Source: Paraburkholderia ultramafica
GTDB taxonomy: Bacteria > Pseudomonadota > Gammaproteobacteria > Burkholderiales > Burkholderiaceae
NCBI RefSeq assembly: GCF_902859915.1
Contig: NZ_CADIKK010000020.1
Location: 62,001-126,000, forward strand
Length of the DNA: 64,000 nt
Direction of reading: 5' to 3'
Positions 35,549 through 43,990 of the stretch are shown piece by piece (the stretch's first letter is position 1; each line of letters opens with the position of its first letter). The notes under the pieces are model-generated. The model ran no database searches. It saw only the letters and a program-made list of their open reading frames with translations, and was not told where the DNA came from. The translations under genes were made by a program, and so were the position numbers.

Positions 35549-37357
35549 TCAATGTCCCGCGACCATGATCAGATGTTCGACGACCGGGCCGAGCGCGAGC
35601 GCCGGCACGTAAGTCAGTGCGCCGACCAGCACCACCGTGCCGAGCAGCAGCACGACGAACAGGGGACCGTGCGTCGGCAATGTTCCCGCGGTGGCGGAGA
35701 TGCGCTTCTTGGCGGCAAGCGATCCGGCGATCGCCAGCACCGGCACGATCGAACCGAAGCGGCCGAACCACATCGCCACGGCGAGCGTGCTGTTATAGAA
35801 CGGTGTGTTGACCGACAGGCCGGCGAACGCGCTGCCGTTGTTGTTGGCGGCAGAACTGTACGCGTAGAGAATCTCGGAGAAGCCGTGCGGGCCGGGATTG
35901 GCGATGCCCGCGACGCCGGCGGCCGTCAGCACGCCGATCGACGCACCGACCAGCACGAGTAGCGGCGTCAGCAGCACGGCAATCGACACCATCTTCATCT
36001 CGTACGACTCGATCTTCTTGCCGATGTACTCCGGCGTTCGCCCGATCATCAGTCCGGCCACGAACACCGCGAGCAACGCGAACACGAGCATGCCGTACAG
36101 ACCCGAGCCGACGCCGCCGAAGATCACTTCACCGAGTTCGATCAGAAGCAGCGGCACGAAGCCACCCATCGGTGTGAGCGAATCGTGCGTGTTAAGAACC
36201 GCGCCGCATGACGCGGCCGTGGTCGCTACCGTGAAGATGCCGGATTGCGCGATCCCGAAGCGGGTTTCCTTGCCTTCCATGTTGCCGCCCGTTTGCAAGG
36301 CCGACGCCGTCTGATCGACATGCAGCGAAGCAAACAGTGGATTGCCGTTCTGCTCGGATGAGATCTCAGCCCAGCAGGCGAGCGCGAAAGCGATCGTCAT
36401 CGCGGCGAGCACCGCATAGCCCTGCCGCCGATCGCCCACCATTCGCCCGAACACCAGGCACAATGCCGCCGGAATGACCAGCATGGCGATCATCTGAACG
36501 AAGTTGGCGAACGGCGTCGGGTTTTCGTACGGGTGCGCCGAGTTGGCGTTGAAAAAACCGCCGCCATTGGTGCCGAGCATCTTGATCGCTTCCTGCGACG
36601 CGACCGGCCCCATTGCGATGGTCTGCTTGTCGGCCTTGTTGTCGACCATCACCGGATTACCCTTTGCATCCTTGACGGGGTTGCCCTGAGCATCGGTCTT
36701 CGGTGTTTGATATGTCGTCGTCTGAAGTGTCGGCACGTCGACGTACGACTTGAAGTTCTGGATCACGCCCTGGCTCACGAACACGAGCGCGACCACTGTC
36801 GCGATCGGCATCAGGATATACAGCGTGATGCGCGTGAGATCGACCCAGAAATTGCCGATAGTCGCGGTCGTATGGCGTGCGAAGCCGCGAATCAACGCGA
36901 CCACCACGGCAATACCGGTAGCGGCGGACATGAAGTTCTGCACCGTCAGTGCGGCCATTTGCGTCAGGTAGCTGACGGTCGATTCCGGCGTGTAGTCTTG
37001 CCAGTTCGTGTTGGTCGCGAAGCTGATCGCCGTGTTGAAGGCGGCGTCGGGCGTCATCGGGCCAAAGCCCTGCGGATTCGCAGGCAGCCATTGCTGGAGG
37101 CGTAAAAATCCGTACACCGCGAGAACGCCGATGGTGTTGAATACCAGCACGGCTAGCGCATAGTGCTTCCACGACATTTCGGCGCCGGGGTCCACGCCGG
37201 CAACTTTGTATAGCAAGCCTTCCACCGGCCGTCCAATGCGGCGAACGACCACCGACGAACCGTCGAGCACCGCCGTCATATAGCGGCTGAGCGGAATGGC
37301 GAGCGCGATCAACGCGACGATATACAGGCCGGGTTGAAACAGGTTATTGAAGTTCAT
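35549..37357 (-). CDS. kdpA: K+-transporting ATPase subunit A (channel-like)
   Basis: The 602-aa subunit has about 10-12 membrane spans and four selectivity-filter-like segments, for example FNTAISFATNTNWQDY, MLGTNGGGFFNANSAHP and YAYSSAANNNGSAFAGL. The ATG at 37357 overlaps the kdpF stop (ATGA), which fixes the start against longer readings. Functions as the K+-selective entry of the Kdp complex. Confidence 0.97.
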   Translation of the reverse strand: MNFNNLFQPGLYIVALIALAIPLSRYMTAVLDGSSVVVRRIGRPVEGLLYKVAGVDPGAEMSWKHYALAVLVFNTIGVLAVYGFLRLQQWLPANPQGFGPMTPDAAFNTAISFATNTNWQDYTPESTVSYLTQMAALTVQNFMSAATGIAVVVALIRGFARHTTATIGNFWVDLTRITLYILMPIATVVALVFVSQGVIQNFKSYVDVPTLQTTTYQTPKTDAQGNPVKDAKGNPVMVDNKADKQTIAMGPVASQEAIKMLGTNGGGFFNANSAHPYENPTPFANFVQMIAMLVIPAALCLVFGRMVGDRRQGYAVLAAMTIAFALACWAEISSEQNGNPLFASLHVDQTASALQTGGNMEGKETRFGIAQSGIFTVATTAASCGAVLNTHDSLTPMGGFVPLLLIELGEVIFGGVGSGLYGMLVFALLAVFVAGLMIGRTPEYIGKKIESYEMKMVSIAVLLTPLLVLVGASIGVLTAAGVAGIANPGPHGFSEILYAYSSAANNNGSAFAGLSVNTPFYNSTLAVAMWFGRFGSIVPVLAIAGSLAAKKRISATAGTLPTHGPLFVVLLLGTVVLVGALTYVPALALGPVVEHLIMVAGH

Positions 37358-37449
37358 TCGAGGGCCTCCGCGCGCAGTAACGCATACACGAGGTAGGCGA
37401 ACAGAATCAGCGTCGAGGCCGCCGCGAGCCAGGTCATCCAGGTGGTCAT
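37354..37449 (-). CDS. kdpF: K+-transporting ATPase subunit F
   Basis: A 31-aa peptide MTTWMTWLAAASTLILFAYL continued by VYALLRAEALE: one membrane span and a short charged tail, exactly like KdpF of other proteobacteria, which stabilises the KdpABC complex. It is translationally coupled to kdpA by a stop/start overlap. Confidence 0.9.
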   Translation of the reverse strand: MTTWMTWLAAASTLILFAYLVYALLRAEALE

Positions 37450-37550
37450 GGACGGCCTCCAGGTGCGCGGCGAAGCTTGTCGCAGCCAACCACGAAGGCC
37501 CCGACAAGGCCGCTGAATGCAACGATTGCGATGAGGTAAAGCAGATCCAT
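37446..37550 (-). CDS. Small membrane peptide upstream of kdpF, 34 aa
   Basis: Frame from ATG 37550: MDLLYLIAIVAFSGLVGAFV then VGCDKLRRAPGGRP. One hydrophobic span, then a basic tail with one Cys. Its stop overlaps the kdpF start by 4 nt, so it is part of the operon and likely translated. I have seen a similar leader peptide ahead of kdpFABC in related genomes but it has no named function; could be a second KdpF-like stabiliser or an attenuation peptide. Confidence 0.7.
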   Translation of the reverse strand: MDLLYLIAIVAFSGLVGAFVVGCDKLRRAPGGRP

Positions 37551-37660
37551 GGTCTGGTCTCCCGCGACGGACTTCCGCACCATGAAATTTAGGAAAATCC
37601 GCGTAAACGCAGTGTTAAGACAACGTGGCTTTTCGTAAAAACGAGGGACTTGCTCTTGCG
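37551..37660 (-). promoter_or_regulatory. kdp operon promoter region with TTTACG repeats
   Basis: On the minus strand TTTACG occurs at 37634-37639 and again at 37602-37607, 32 bp (three helical turns) apart, each in a T-rich context, as expected of KdpE half-sites. A TAAATT hexamer at about 37586-37591 is a possible -10. Exact boxes are not certain. Confidence 0.45.
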
Positions 37661-37899
37661 TGCCATGCCTGGCAAACATAGGAGCCTGGTGTCAACCTCC
37701 AGGCACGCACGATTCGGGAACACATCAAATCCCAGCATCAGCTCTGGCAAGGAGAGCTGTTGAAACGCTCGCTATGCAGGGCGCTAGCTCGTCTCGGTGT
37801 GGAACCGCCGATCATGTCACGCAGCTCAAGTTGCCGTCGAATGTCATTCATGCTCCCGCTGGCAGCTCGCTGGCGGAAATGATGGCCATTCGCTACTAC
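37661..37899. other. Gap between kdp promoter and LysR remnant
   Basis: Probably contains debris of the missing LysR N-terminus; none of the frames shows a helix-turn-helix. No other feature. Confidence 0.4.
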
Positions 37900-37902
37900 T
37901 AA

Positions 37903-38607
37903 CGCTGCGTTGCGCTTCTGCGCGATGTAGAGGAAATGGATGCCGACGCTCAGGCTTCCAAAGGAAGCAATCGTGGCAGAGTCCGCGTGAGCATGCCCTC
38001 GCTAGTCGCGAAGTCGATGGTGATCCCGGAACTGCCGAATTTCTTCGCCAACAATCCTGACATTCAACTGGACCTCAGCATTGCTGATCAACACCCCGAT
38101 CTGATCGAAGAGGGGCTCGATTGTGCCGTGCGCGTGGGACCGGTGAGCGAACTCGGACTCGTCGCCAAGACAGTAGGTACTTACAAGACACTGACTTACG
38201 CGTCGCCCGACTATATCCGGGCCCATGGCGAGCCCTTCACCCTGGCTGACCTCAGCGATCACATCGGCGTGAGTTACGCGATGAAGTCAGGCCGTATCAG
38301 AGGTTGGGAGTTTCTCGACGGAAACGAGATCCGCACTGTTCCACTGAAGAGCGCGATCCTGGTGAACGACGCGGATACCTACGTGGCATGCGGGCTTGCG
38401 GACCTCGGACTGATACAGGGCGGCACCTTCACACTCGATGCCCATGTGCGATCCGGCCGGTTGAATAAGGTTCTGCGAGACTATCCGTCGAATCCCCGGC
38501 CGGTGTCCGTCGTGTTTATGCCCAATCGAACCAGGCCAAGACGGGTCGACATTTTTATCGACTGGTTAGTCGATTTGTATTCGACTCAGATGGCCGAGCA
38601 AAGCTGA
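37903..38607 (+). pseudogene. LysR-family regulator lacking the DNA-binding domain
   Basis: The open frame gives only the effector-binding domain: RVRVSMPSLVAKSMVIPELP, DLIEEGLDCAVRVGPV and GLADLGLIQGG. Upstream in the same frame the sequence reads RCVALLRDVEEMDADAQASK, the linker helix of LysR proteins, and a stop TAA at 37900-37902 sits where a Glu codon is expected. The N-terminal winged helix is missing. With no HTH it cannot act as a classical regulator, so I call a pseudogene; an independently translated effector domain from ATG 37936 is possible. Confidence 0.75.
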
Positions 38608-38681
38608 TTTGGTGTCGGCAGCTTCGTCGCCGGATGGCCGGTGGCCCACCCGGTTCACCCTCGCGTTCACCCTATCTGCCA

Positions 38682-39491
38682 TCAAGCATTGGTGAAAACG
38701 TTGTTATGGCCGACTCCTCCCAGAAAGCGCAGTTCGGAAAGGGCTAATTCCTTGACGACCCGAGACGGCCCTGGATGGCCAGCAAATGAGAACTTCGCGG
38801 GGTTGTAGTCGGTGTACAGGCTTGAGTCGTCCATCACCAATAGACCGCCCTGAGCGAGCGAGTCCCGGCAGACCTTGTAGTCGGCCAATGCGACTTCATA
38901 ATCGTGATTGCCATCGATATAGATCACGTTCCAGGCTATCGAGCGAATGTGTTCAACGGCAATCGGATCCGTCGACAATGCCTTGAGAAAGTGTGGAGCG
39001 GGCAGCCCGAAACGCCGATTGGACGCGAGCGTATCCTCGAGGTAATCAACGTTCTTGATGTACTTACTCACCGCATCGGCGGCAGGAGAAAACGGTGAGA
39101 TGCCGTGGACCTCGCACTGGAATCCGCACAACTTCGCAATCAGCCCCATGAGAGAGGTGACCTGTCCGCGATATACGCCAATCTCCAGCGCATGACGAGG
39201 CCGATATTCGCGCAGAAGGAGCCACCACATTGCATGGAATGCATCCTCTCCGAACCCGCGCCGTCCGGTGCTGAAATAGGTTCGGTGCTCGCGAATCTCC
39301 GCAGGCGCCAGATGCCACCGATAGTGATGCATGTAGGCATACAGCTCATTTCGGTCAGGATACTGACTGACCGCCTCGGTGAAGCTCAAGTCTTTTGCGA
39401 ATGGTTCGCAATATCGCGAAAGGGACATGCGCTGCACAGCAGCTTGAAACTGGGAGATTCGCGCGGTGACTGCGCCAGTTACAGAGACCAT
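38682..39491 (-). CDS. Class I SAM-dependent methyltransferase
   Basis: The 269-aa protein has ALEIGVYRGQVTSLMGLI (motif I, SAM glycine loop), the acidic-loop VIYIDGNHDYEVALADY and GGLLVMDDSS, the pattern of the Methyltransf_24 / macrocin- or cephalosporin-hydroxylase-like group that often modifies sugars or polyketides. No biosynthetic partner is adjacent. Monocistronic; start ATG 39491. Target unknown. Confidence 0.8.
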   Translation of the reverse strand: MVSVTGAVTARISQFQAAVQRMSLSRYCEPFAKDLSFTEAVSQYPDRNELYAYMHHYRWHLAPAEIREHRTYFSTGRRGFGEDAFHAMWWLLLREYRPRHALEIGVYRGQVTSLMGLIAKLCGFQCEVHGISPFSPAADAVSKYIKNVDYLEDTLASNRRFGLPAPHFLKALSTDPIAVEHIRSIAWNVIYIDGNHDYEVALADYKVCRDSLAQGGLLVMDDSSLYTDYNPAKFSFAGHPGPSRVVKELALSELRFLGGVGHNNVFTNA

Positions 39492-39648
39492 TTCACCTTC
39501 CCCTTATAAGGTCGATGCAGCGCGGGCACTCCGTAATCGCAGTATATGCATCGGCCGGTATTAAAGATGCAGGGTGACGCCATGAAAGCGACCGACCAAT
39601 GATAGCCGACCACGTGAGAGCGATCGACAATTTGTCGAAGGTGGACAG

Positions 39649-39882
39649 ATGAATGGCGTTTCCAATGTGGAAGCTTCAGCGGTGCGGGTGTCTGAGGGCA
39701 ACGGCGCTATGGACGATCGCTTGCGCGCGCGCTTGCCCAGTGGGTTAGCCTCGCAGAGACGTGAGCAAATGCTTGCAGACGAATTCCAGACCGCCATTTT
39801 TCGTTGGCGAGCCGCTGTGGCGGGTCGGACAGTGCCCGCGGCCGACGAGCGCAAACTGCACGTTGTCTTCGACGCGGCGTAA
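39649..39882 (+). CDS. Possible small hypothetical protein, 77 aa
   Basis: An open frame ending just upstream of the next gene's promoter; the C-terminal half (LADEFQTAIFRWRAAVAGRT, then VPAADERKLHVVFDAA) has a natural amphipathic look. No family or clear ribosome site. The overlap with an equally long minus frame makes this uncertain. Confidence 0.35.
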   Translation: MNGVSNVEASAVRVSEGNGAMDDRLRARLPSGLASQRREQMLADEFQTAIFRWRAAVAGRTVPAADERKLHVVFDAA

Positions 39883-39889
39883 AAACTGT

Positions 39890-39911
39890 ATATACTGTTT
39901 ATACCGTATAT
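39890..39911 (+). promoter_or_regulatory. AT-rich inverted repeat over the promoter of the RHH-like gene
   Basis: ATATAC (39890-39895) and GTATAT (39906-39911) are inverted repeats separated by 10 bp; TATACT at 39891-39896 is a good -10 with TTCGAC 17 bp upstream. Likely operator for autoregulation. It partly resembles a LexA box but lacks the closing ACAG. Confidence 0.5.
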
Positions 39912-39927
39912 TGACATGAGACCAGTC

Positions 39928-40365
39928 ATGAGTGAACCGACCATCAAAAAAGCGACAAAGAAGAAGTTCCATTTCCCCAAAGCAGCCGAGGGCGCGCCCA
40001 GCGAAGAAGTCCAGGCGGAGGCTGTAGCACCAGCCGTGGATGCTCCCAAAAAGAAGGCAACGGCCCGAAAGACATCGAAGCCCACGGCCGCGGTTGAGTC
40101 AGCGCCGGTTAAAGCGGCGGGACGCGCGAAAGCAAAGCGCGCGAAGAAGGACAAGGTCGTACGTGACAGCTTCACGATGCCCAAATCTGACTACGAGAAA
40201 ATCGCAGCGCTGAAACAGAAATGTCTGGCGGCAGGTGTCTCGGTCAAGAAGAGTGAACTCTTGCGCGCGGGCTTGTCGATGCTCGAATCAGCAGCACCGA
40301 AGCGCCTGCTGGCTGCGGTGTCGGCAGTGGAGCAAGTCAAGACGGGGCGGCCCGCAAAATCCTGA
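39928..40365 (+). CDS. Basic, histone-like protein with C-terminal ribbon-helix-helix-type segment
   Basis: The 145-aa protein has a Lys/Ala/Pro-rich N-terminal two-thirds (KKATARKTSKPTAA, RAKAKRAKKDK) like bacterial H1-type proteins, and a C-terminal block VRDSFTMPKSDYEKIAALKQ then VKKSELLRAGLSML that resembles a ribbon-helix-helix: a strand with polar pattern followed by two helices. It should bind DNA. ATG 39928 is used; ATG 39916 adds four residues and would leave almost no leader from the predicted transcription start. It probably represses its own promoter. Confidence 0.72.
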   Translation: MSEPTIKKATKKKFHFPKAAEGAPSEEVQAEAVAPAVDAPKKKATARKTSKPTAAVESAPVKAAGRAKAKRAKKDKVVRDSFTMPKSDYEKIAALKQKCLAAGVSVKKSELLRAGLSMLESAAPKRLLAAVSAVEQVKTGRPAKS

Positions 40366-40829
40366 GCCCGTTGACTGGAAGAGCGCCCCGCGCTCGCGGG
40401 AGTCATCCCATGCATGGGGCGCGCAGGAGTGACGCTCCAGCGCAGAGGATGGTCACGCGGTCTTGGATTTGCGCAACCAGTTTTCGCTTCACGCCATCGA
40501 GCGCCGCAGGCGAACCTTGTTCGAGCGATTACCGCGTAGACTTGTGTCTGTGGCGCTCCTGGACGAATGCAGAAAAGCGAAGCTCACCAATCGCGCTCGC
40601 CCACGCATTGACCCAGCGGATAGCGCGAAGCTTTTCAGCGTCTGCATCGGCGAGCATGAGACGGTTGGTCGCGAGACGCATGCGATGCAATGCGTATTGC
40701 CTGCGTGTGCATTCTCTGCGCGGAACTGAAATGTCTTTGCGCATCGCTGGCGGGTGAAGCACGTGACTGAAACACCGCGAAGTACAACCCTGCTGAAGCC
40801 TCATGATACCGCGTGGAAGAGGCCTCTAG
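40366..40829. other. Intergenic region, 464 bp
   Basis: No firm gene. A minus frame ending at 40529 includes RLATNRLMLADADAEKLRAI, which could be a tiny protein, but it has no ribosome site. Confidence 0.4.
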
Positions 40830-41048
40830 TCAGTTGCGTGCGCCGCTGTCTGCAAGGCTGGCTAGCGCCTGGCTCCCATCGGTCCGGGCGGCGTCCTCGC
40901 TGGGGAAGGGCCGGTCACTGAACGCGATCAGTTTGAATCCAGAACCGGCCGCACGGTGGACGGTGATGCCCCAGTGCCAGCCTCCAGCCTGCTCGAAAAC
41001 GTGCAGTTCCGGGCCGATTCGACTCGGCGAAGCTTGAGAAGCCGTCAT
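40830..41048 (-). CDS. Small hypothetical protein, 72 aa
   Basis: Starts at ATG 41048 with AGGGAG 8 nt upstream. Core HVFEQAGGWHWGITVHRAAG then FKLIAFSDRPFPSEDAA is beta-rich with conserved-looking aromatic residues; similar short proteins are common in Burkholderia without known function. Soluble. Confidence 0.65.
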   Translation of the reverse strand: MTASQASPSRIGPELHVFEQAGGWHWGITVHRAAGSGFKLIAFSDRPFPSEDAARTDGSQALASLADSGARN

Positions 41049-41259
41049 CGCCCGTCTCCCTTCATGTCCGGTTCATGAGCGCACGATCAAAACGCTCGTT
41101 CCAAGTTTAAGACGAAATTGCTGCGCTGCAATATTCGACTGTTGTAAAAATGTCGAATCTGTTGAACATCACAATTTTGAAAAGTATTCGCCCCTTGTTG
41201 CGCCATGCGATCATGAATTGTCCTGCTTTGATCTAAAGAACTAGATTCATGGGGGCTTC
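41049..41259. other. Divergent gap between two small genes
   Basis: AT-rich (41100-41240), probably promoter space; a run of AAAAATGTCGAATCTGTTG lies near 41146. No gene. Confidence 0.4.
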
Positions 41260-41589
41260 ATGAGTAGCCATTCGCTCATTTGGGCAGCGGTGCCGCACAA
41301 CAGTGACGGCGTTGTCTTCCAGGTTCGTATTGCCCGCGGACTTCAACGGTTCCATCTGTCGCGTCGCGTTCTCGAAGATGTGTTCGATCTGGAGCGAAAG
41401 GCTTCGGACGCGCGACAACTTGAACTGTTCTATTCGTGCCTGAAACACATCCTGGCTAAAGCCAGCACGAAGCGTTCGATTTCCAGTCCAGACACGGTTG
41501 CGCTTCAGGCATCCGATTTCATCTCATCCACATCCAGTCAAGCTCAAGGTGGGTGGGAGCGGCATGCAGGCGCACGCAGTGCGATGTAA
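41260..41589 (+). CDS. Hypothetical protein, DUF1488-like
   Basis: The 109-aa protein has VVFQVRIARGLQRFHLSRRV followed by an acidic helix (LEDVFDLERKASDARQLE) and FYSCLKHILAKAST; order and size are reminiscent of DUF1488 proteins, which occur widely in proteobacteria with unknown function. The Ser/Thr-rich tail is variable. Monocistronic. Confidence 0.55.
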   Translation: MSSHSLIWAAVPHNSDGVVFQVRIARGLQRFHLSRRVLEDVFDLERKASDARQLELFYSCLKHILAKASTKRSISSPDTVALQASDFISSTSSQAQGGWERHAGARSAM

Positions 41590-41918
41590 GCACAGTGTGA
41601 ATGAGCGTGTGGCAGATCACCCGTTTAAATGCGGCTGCTGCGAAGGCCGGTGACGGCCTGATTACGGTCGCTCGACAGAGCACGCTGAAGGACTGCTGAG
41701 GGTGTCGATAAATGAATGGCGTGGGACGGCGCGCGTGTCGGCGATATCGGCAGCTTGCCGGAAGAAGCGTCGCATGACGACAAACCGAAACGGGTGGTAT
41801 CGCCGGCGCATATTGCCGACATTGCATAACATTAAATTCAGCGGTGCCGGCCTTGCTCGCGTGCCGTTGGTGAAGTAGATTTTTTGTATTGAGGTGTGTC
41901 AGGTGGGAGGGCATTGCC
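41590..41918. other. Intergenic region, 329 bp
   Basis: Nothing recognised. The right end has GGTGGGAGGG, ribosome site of the ACT gene. Confidence 0.45.
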
Positions 41919-42341
41919 ATGGAACTGAGCGTTGAACGTGTCGATGTTTGGGCGGCGACCATCGAGGACAAACCGGGCGGCCTTGCGAAAGTGTTAAGCG
42001 CCTTGCGGGATGCTGGGGCAGACTTGCAGTTCGTCGTCGCACGTCGCACGCCGGAAGCATCGGGCAAGGGAATCGTCTTTGTCGCGCCGCTGCAAGGGGA
42101 AACGGAGATCCGTGCTGCTACACAAGTGGGGTTCAGCGTCACCCCGAGCCTTCACTCCGTCCGTGTAATGGGTCTGGACCAACTGGGGATCATCGCGCAA
42201 TTGACCCAGATGCTGGCAGACGGGGGGATCAACCTCCGCGGCGTTTCGGCCGCCGTACTTGGCACGCAGTTCATTGCCTATCTCGCGGTCGACTCGCTGG
42301 ACGATGCGGAAAAAGCGATCGACATTCTACAGAGGGCCTGA
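41919..42341 (+). CDS. Double-ACT-domain protein
   Basis: The 140-aa protein is two ACT domains: VWAATIEDKPGGLAKVLSAL with LQFVVARRTPE, and HSVRVMGLDQLGIIAQLTQM with LRGVSAAVLGTQF. No catalytic domain is attached. ACT domains bind amino acids or nucleotides, so this is probably a small ligand-sensing or regulatory protein. Start ATG 41919 after GGGAGGG. Confidence 0.85.
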   Translation: MELSVERVDVWAATIEDKPGGLAKVLSALRDAGADLQFVVARRTPEASGKGIVFVAPLQGETEIRAATQVGFSVTPSLHSVRVMGLDQLGIIAQLTQMLADGGINLRGVSAAVLGTQFIAYLAVDSLDDAEKAIDILQRA

Positions 42342-43113
42342 AGCGCCCGTGCCGGACTGCGAGCCCGCCTGGTTTCCTTCCTGGCGAGGCAACTGGCCGC
42401 CCTCTCTGACGCGGCTGCCGTAGAGCGTCCATTGCGACCTCGACTCGACAGACTGAGCGGCCATGCGCACACGCGAGCGCGAAGCGGCTGAGTCTCAGTC
42501 CGGCCCATGATCGGTCGTTCGACCAACGACCATAGATTGGCGACAGTCTGCGATATGCTGATTTCGCGAGCTACTTCGGTGATAAAAGTACCGCAGCGAT
42601 TCCGTTGCCGATGGGCATATCCTTGATTGACTCGTACCATCAACCATCGAACGTAACAGCCGCGTTCTTGACTCGGGCAGTCGTCGAATCCAGCGATAAG
42701 CTGCGGTTCATCAACGCATCGAGCTCGGAGCCACCCTGAAAATCCTCCGCGTCGGATCCCGGCGACAGCGGGACGGATGTTGGAGACGCAGAACCTCGTT
42801 GGGCGGATCTGCCCTGCCCCAACAAGATTAGTAGGTTCTCGAGATCGGCGCGAGCTTGGACACGATTCTGGTTGGGTGTTTGGCGGATCGCCGAGCGCTA
42901 TATTTTTGAAAGGCTTTGAGGTTTCACTCGGGGCTGCTTGCGCTACGTTGACGGACTCTGTTCCGCGGCTCGTCAGGTGCGTATCTTTTGGACCACCCAT
43001 GCCCGGTTTCCATCCATTCAAGCTGGACTCCATTGAATTGACACGGTAGGCTGGGAGCGCTGGGTGACAAAGTTTGGCGATGCTGGTCCTTGACGACGAC
43101 GTGGAGCCGACAC
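42342..43113. other. Longest unassigned stretch, 772 bp
   Basis: Several long minus-strand frames exist, but none shows a domain, signal peptide or ribosome site. A minus frame near 42640-42825 reads GSELDALMNRSLSLDSTTAR and could be decayed coding sequence. Confidence 0.35.
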
Positions 43114-43425
43114 ATGCAGGTGAGCACCGAAACGCTTGTGGACATGCTGCGGGAAGTCGAAGCCGACGATCCCATTGACTATGCGGACCTTCCATTCGGA
43201 GAGCAGGAACTCCGGCGGCTCGTGATGACTTCACTCGTTGAGCGTCACCACCAGGTCGAAGCCGGCAACATGTCGGTGTCCGACATTCATGCGTTGTATC
43301 TGCTGAGCACCGCCAAGCTCGTCCTCGAAAACACGGTGCTGCACGCGAGGTTGCTACTGCTCCAGGGGCGGCAGGTCGATGTGCAAGCGCTGTTGGCACC
43401 GTTTACGCTCAAAGGCAATTCGTAG
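43114..43425 (+). CDS. Hypothetical protein, 103 aa
   Basis: Mostly helical, acidic start (VSTETLVDMLREVEADDPID) and two amphipathic helices (HALYLLSTAKLVLENTVLHA). ATG 43114 is 7 nt after GTGGAG. No family recognised. Soluble; neighbours give no functional clue. Confidence 0.6.
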   Translation: MQVSTETLVDMLREVEADDPIDYADLPFGEQELRRLVMTSLVERHHQVEAGNMSVSDIHALYLLSTAKLVLENTVLHARLLLLQGRQVDVQALLAPFTLKGNS

Positions 43426-43585
43426 CTTACGCGGGGCTTTGGCGACGGAGCAGCTTGTGGCGTCGGTAAGTGTGACGATGCTCGCGACCGTGAACGGCTG
43501 TTTACGGTTCACGACGCGTGAAGATATTCGCGCATTGGAGACGACGTGCCGACAATTCATTGCAGCTAAAGCTGCGCTTCGATCC
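43426..43585. other. Gap before SnoaL-like remnant
   Basis: A plus frame continues here but without start signals or features. Confidence 0.3.
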
Positions 43586-43750
43586 CACTTTATCTATCAC
43601 TGACCATACCTGCTCAATCTTTCCACTCTGGAATTGATAAAACACGTTTTCTGTAAAGGAGACTTTTCTGTCGTTCACATCGAGGCCAGGAAATGTTCCC
43701 TTCGGCGTACACGCGAAGTTGAGGCGGCTAGCGATATAAGGACGCCGAAG
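43586..43750 (-). pseudogene. SnoaL-like ester-cyclase fragment
   Basis: About 50 codons match the C-terminal strands of SnoaL-like polyketide/ester cyclases: SRLNFACTPKGTFPGLDV and FYQFQSGKIEQVWSVIDK. The N-terminal half and start are missing and the frame runs into unrelated sequence at both sides. A relic. Confidence 0.6.
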
Positions 43751-43990
43751 CGACACTTCAGTTATGTAGTCACAACCACGTCGGCGCCCACCTTCCCGAA
43801 GTAACCGACCTGACTGAACTCGCTCTCTCTGTGCTGAGCGTGATTCCACCAGCGCCCGATCTTCCCCATTTTGCCGTTTTCTTCTCGCTGACTATGCCAC
43901 TCATATTCCGTTCAGTGAATTAACCTGATACTTTAAGTTTACGTAATAATTGCTGCGCACGTCCTGTTTGAATTCCACTAACCGTCAAAT
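43751..43990. other. Promoter space for the GGDEF-EAL gene
   Basis: AT-rich end (43900-43990). No gene. Confidence 0.4.

Noticed and set aside
39881..39911. LexA (SOS) box near CTGTATATACTG
   Set aside because: Second half does not match CTGT-N8-ACAG; better read as ATATAC/GTATAT repeat.
40529..40681. Possible 50-aa minus-strand protein (RLATNRLMLADAD...)
   Set aside because: Plausible composition but no ribosome site and no independent support.
42278..43399. 373-codon minus-strand frame
   Set aside because: Crosses the ACT gene end and the 43114 gene; no motif or signal; high-GC stop-poor artefact.
43379..43603. 75-codon plus frame overlapping the end of the 43114 gene
   Set aside because: No start signal, overlaps a better gene, no family.
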